Shown here: positions 61,792 through 64,000 of the stretch, one piece after another
Layout: each line of letters opens with the position of its first letter
Position numbering within the stretch: position 1 is the stretch's first letter
The notes under the pieces: model-generated
The model's database searches: none
Seen by the model: the letters and a program-made list of their open reading frames with translations, nothing else
Told to the model about the DNA's origin: nothing
Assembly (NCBI RefSeq): GCF_019800005.1
Contig: NZ_JABGCL010000009.1
Span: forward strand, 124,001 to 188,000
Direction: 5' to 3'
Source: Geminicoccus harenae
GTDB lineage: Bacteria; Pseudomonadota; Alphaproteobacteria; Geminicoccales; Geminicoccaceae
Length of the DNA: 64,000 nucleotides
Translations under genes and position numbers: made by a program

Positions 61792-62939
61792 GTCAGCCAG
61801 CGGCGGAACACCCAGCCCTGCGGCTCGTCGTTCTGCGACACCCGGTACCAGCCCTGCTCCTGCTGGTCGACCACCACGATCTCGCCGCCGCTGAACGCGC
61901 CCTGGCGCTCGAACCGGGTGCCCGGGCCAGCCCGGACGCTCACGGCGGCCACCACGCGGAAGCGCTCCTCCATGGCCTGATCGGCGGCAGGCTCGGCGGC
62001 GGGTGCCTCCGCAGCCGCGGCGGCGACGGGCTCGGGCGGCGGGGCGGGCATGGTCGCCGGAGCTGGCGCGATGTCGGCAGAAGCGGTCGCACGCTGGCCC
62101 GCCGGGAGGGCCGGGGGCTCCGCGGCGGGCGGGACGGCCGCGGCAGCCGGAGGCGCTGCCTGGGGCCCGGACGGCGCTGGCGCGGCCTGCGCCGGCGGAT
62201 CCGGATCGAGTGCCGCGGATGGCGGCGCTTCTTCCCCCATCCGCGTGATCGGCACCACGACCGAGCGCGGGGCCGGCATTGCCTGGACAGGTGCGGACAC
62301 GGGTTCGCTGGCGGATGCCGGTGCGGCGGGTGCGGCTGCCGGCGTCGTACCTCCATCGACCGGGGCCGCAGGTGCTCCAGCGGGCGAGCTTCTGTCCAGC
62401 GCCTCGAGCATCGACGCCAGCTCGGCATTGCCCGGCTCGACGAGCAGGCCATGCCGCAGGTCGGCGCTCGCCCCGATCAGGTCGCCGGCCGCCACGCGTA
62501 GCTGCGCGCGTCCGCGCAGCGCCCGGACATCGTCGGGCGAGATCAGGAGCGCCTGGTCGAAATCGGCCTGCGCCTCCCCGTGCTGGCCAGCCCCGGCGCG
62601 GGCATTGCCGCGCTGGATGAAGGCGAAGACCAGGTTGCGCCGGAGCATGGGCGTGTCCGGGTTCAGCCGCTCCGCCTTGCGGTACTCCGCGATAGCGGCG
62701 TCCTGGTCGCCGAGCCGGGATAGCGCAGCGCCCAGATTGTTGTGGGCGACCGCAATGTCGGCCGGCGCCAGTTCGCCGGAAACCAGCACCGTGCGGAAGG
62801 CATCCGCCGCCTCGGCAAACCGGCCGGCTGCATAGGCGTTCACGCCCGCCCGTACCTGATCGCTGATCTGGGCAGGCGCGCCCGTTGCCGACAAGGTCAG
62901 CAGGCCGGCGCCGACCAGCGCGGCTAGCCGCATTCGCAT
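61779..62939 (-). CDS. Periplasmic TPR protein with C-terminal SH3 domain
   Basis: 386 residues from ATG 62939 with GGAGGAA upstream. Signal peptide MRMRLAALVGAGLLTLSATGAPAQ, then three to four tetratricopeptide repeats (about 30-165: VNAYAAGRFAEAADAFRTVL, AHNNLGAALSRLGDQDAAIAEYRKAERLNPD, ARAGAGQHGEAQADFDQALLISPDD). A Pro/Ala-rich linker of about 130 residues follows. The end is a bacterial SH3 domain ([52 protein letters not shown]). Likely spans the periplasm and binds peptidoglycan or a partner. Function unknown. Confidence 0.87.
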   Translation of the reverse strand: MRMRLAALVGAGLLTLSATGAPAQISDQVRAGVNAYAAGRFAEAADAFRTVLVSGELAPADIAVAHNNLGAALSRLGDQDAAIAEYRKAERLNPDTPMLRRNLVFAFIQRGNARAGAGQHGEAQADFDQALLISPDDVRALRGRAQLRVAAGDLIGASADLRHGLLVEPGNAELASMLEALDRSSPAGAPAAPVDGGTTPAAAPAAPASASEPVSAPVQAMPAPRSVVVPITRMGEEAPPSAALDPDPPAQAAPAPSGPQAAPPAAAAVPPAAEPPALPAGQRATASADIAPAPATMPAPPPEPVAAAAAEAPAAEPAADQAMEERFRVVAAVSVRAGPGTRFERQGAFSGGEIVVVDQQEQGWYRVSQNDEPQGWVFRRWLTPVN

Positions 62940-63097
62940 GGGTTCCTCCGAAGGTTTGGCGGAAGTTTCCACCATGTCGCAGGGAGGACAACCACACAGG
63001 GGCGAGTTTTCCCGGAAAAGTCCGGGTATCGATTGTCGCAACCTCGGCCAGATCCGTGGCCAGCCAGATCCGGACCGCGTCGGATCCGAGCTTGTCC

Positions 63098-63991
63098 TCA
63101 GGCTTCCGCTAGCCACTCCTCGATCAGGAACCGGGCGATGCTGTCCTCGCGCGGCAGGAGCACCGGGCTGCGCTCGGGGTCGGCCAGGATCGGGCGCGGG
63201 ATCCACAACGCGTCCTCCAGCTCGTCCTGGTCGATCCGGAGCTGGGCGGTTTCCGCCTCGGCCCGGAAGCCCAGCATCAGCGACTGGGGAAACGGCCAGG
63301 GCTGCGAGGAGCGGTACTGGATGGTGCGCAGCCGGATGCCCGCCTCCTCCTCGATCTCCCGCTCCACCGCCTGCTCCAGGCTCTCGCCCGGCTCCACGAA
63401 CCCCGCCAGCGTCGAATACATGCCGGGTGGGAAGCGCGGCGAGCGGCCGAGCAGCGCCTGGTCGCCATGGGTGACCAGCACGATCACGGCGGGATCGGTG
63501 CGCGGGAAATGCTCGCGGCCGCACTGGGGGCAGGTCCGGGCATGGCCACCCTGGGCCGGCAGGGTGGCGCTCCCGCAGCTGCCGCAGAACCGGTGGGTGC
63601 TGTGCCAGTGCAGCAGCGCCCTGGCCGAAGCCAGCAACCCCGCCTCGTGGGGCGGCAGCACCGGCCCGACGCTGCGCAGGTCGACCAGCGGCAAGGTCGC
63701 CTGGACCGGATCGTCCAGCTCGGCGGCGAAATAGGCGACACCGTCGATCACGCCCAGGAACAGGGCACTCTCGTCGAGCTCGCGACCGAGATCGGCCACG
63801 GTGAGGAAGCCGGCATGGGGGCCGTCCTCGGCCTCCAGGATGGCGAGGTTCAGCCCGTGCGCCAGGACCACCCGGGTGGTCCGGTCGGCCCGGCGGCTGG
63901 CGAGCCAGGCGAGGTTCTTGCGGTAGGCGGCGGCGCGGTCGAAACCCACGGAGGAATAGACATGCGGCGGCGGTCGGAACGGGCGGGGCAA
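63098..63991 (-). CDS. nudC: NADH pyrophosphatase / NAD-cap hydrolase NudC (start may lie outside)
   Basis: 297 residues from TTG 63991, but the frame stays open to the window edge, so a better start beyond 64000 is possible. Hydrolyses NAD(H) and removes NAD caps from RNA. A four-cysteine zinc ribbon (FCGSCGSA ... TCPQCG) is followed by the Nudix box GFVEPGESLEQAVEREIEEEAGI and the NudC-specific SQPWPFPQSLMLGF. The N-terminal NUDIX-like domain is present. GC content and codon use match the neighbours. Confidence 0.92.
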   Translation of the reverse strand: MPRPFRPPPHVYSSVGFDRAAAYRKNLAWLASRRADRTTRVVLAHGLNLAILEAEDGPHAGFLTVADLGRELDESALFLGVIDGVAYFAAELDDPVQATLPLVDLRSVGPVLPPHEAGLLASARALLHWHSTHRFCGSCGSATLPAQGGHARTCPQCGREHFPRTDPAVIVLVTHGDQALLGRSPRFPPGMYSTLAGFVEPGESLEQAVEREIEEEAGIRLRTIQYRSSQPWPFPQSLMLGFRAEAETAQLRIDQDELEDALWIPRPILADPERSPVLLPREDSIARFLIEEWLAEA

Positions 63992-64000
63992 GCGATCGAT

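Overview
The window is about 64 kb of very GC-rich, gene-dense chromosome. The sequence suggests an alphaproteobacterium of Rhodospirillales/Geminicoccales type. The reasons are a three-part PurS/PurQ/PurL enzyme, a DUF2066 - phosphatidyltransferase - HdaA block divergent from purMN, many ABC transporters with twin-arginine-type binding proteins, and frequent GTG/TTG starts with 1-8 bp stop/start overlaps. This placement is inference. I saw no transposase, integrase, phage gene or CRISPR array, so the window reads as stable chromosome with accessory transport clusters.

Layout: (1) 1-8.1 kb, minus strand: purine genes purC, purS, purQ, purL with an RTX repeat protein gene between purC and purS; upstream of purC lie a ketopantoate-reductase-like gene and an oxalyl-CoA-synthetase-like AMP ligase. 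(2) 8.3-15 kb, plus strand: GguC/AraD1-type protein, hexapeptide acetyltransferase, then a nanE-nanK-binding protein-permease-permease operon for an amino sugar, probably ManNAc or sialic acid, with no ATPase and no lyase. (3) 15-19.2 kb: small VOC and YciI-type proteins, an orphan BMP-family binding protein, a 75-residue zinc-ribbon-like protein, an OBAP (DUF1264) protein and a secreted unknown. (4) 19.4-31.3 kb, minus strand: a dipeptide-type ABC operon headed by a class II aldolase with two tandem binding-protein paralogues, then an iron/phosphosugar-type ABC operon. (5) 31.4-38.2 kb: lone TatA, MttB-like methyltransferase plus CocE-like hydrolase, OmpA-type lipoprotein, pseudo-receiver/HPt protein, orphan PsuG.

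(6) 38.3-44.7 kb: TerB, bifunctional NAD(P)H-hydrate repair enzyme, PAS-GGDEF-EAL protein, pentapeptide-repeat protein with lipB, and tRNA-Leu(GAG). (7) 44.9-55.5 kb: lactate-racemase cluster larA-larC-larE (no larB), wrbA, a small membrane protein, a FrcBCA-like sugar transporter with an EamA permease, a histidine phosphatase with cobA, and an FNT-family channel. (8) 55.5-64 kb: anmK, an atypical SDR, hdaA, a phosphatidyltransferase and a DUF2066 protein on the minus strand; purM-purN on the plus strand; a TPR/SH3 periplasmic protein and nudC on the minus strand.

Regulatory signals recovered by eye include six promoters with exactly 17-nt spacing, mostly CTTG-N19-CTA or close to it (purS, purC, tatA, tRNA-Leu, an SBP gene, the Frc-like SBP gene). 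There are hairpins between several convergent gene pairs, one of which contains the stop codons of both purN and its neighbour, and a 16-bp perfect hairpin between the Frc-like binding-protein and permease genes. No database search was possible. Family names rest on recognised motifs and gene order, and substrates of the transporters are mostly unknown.
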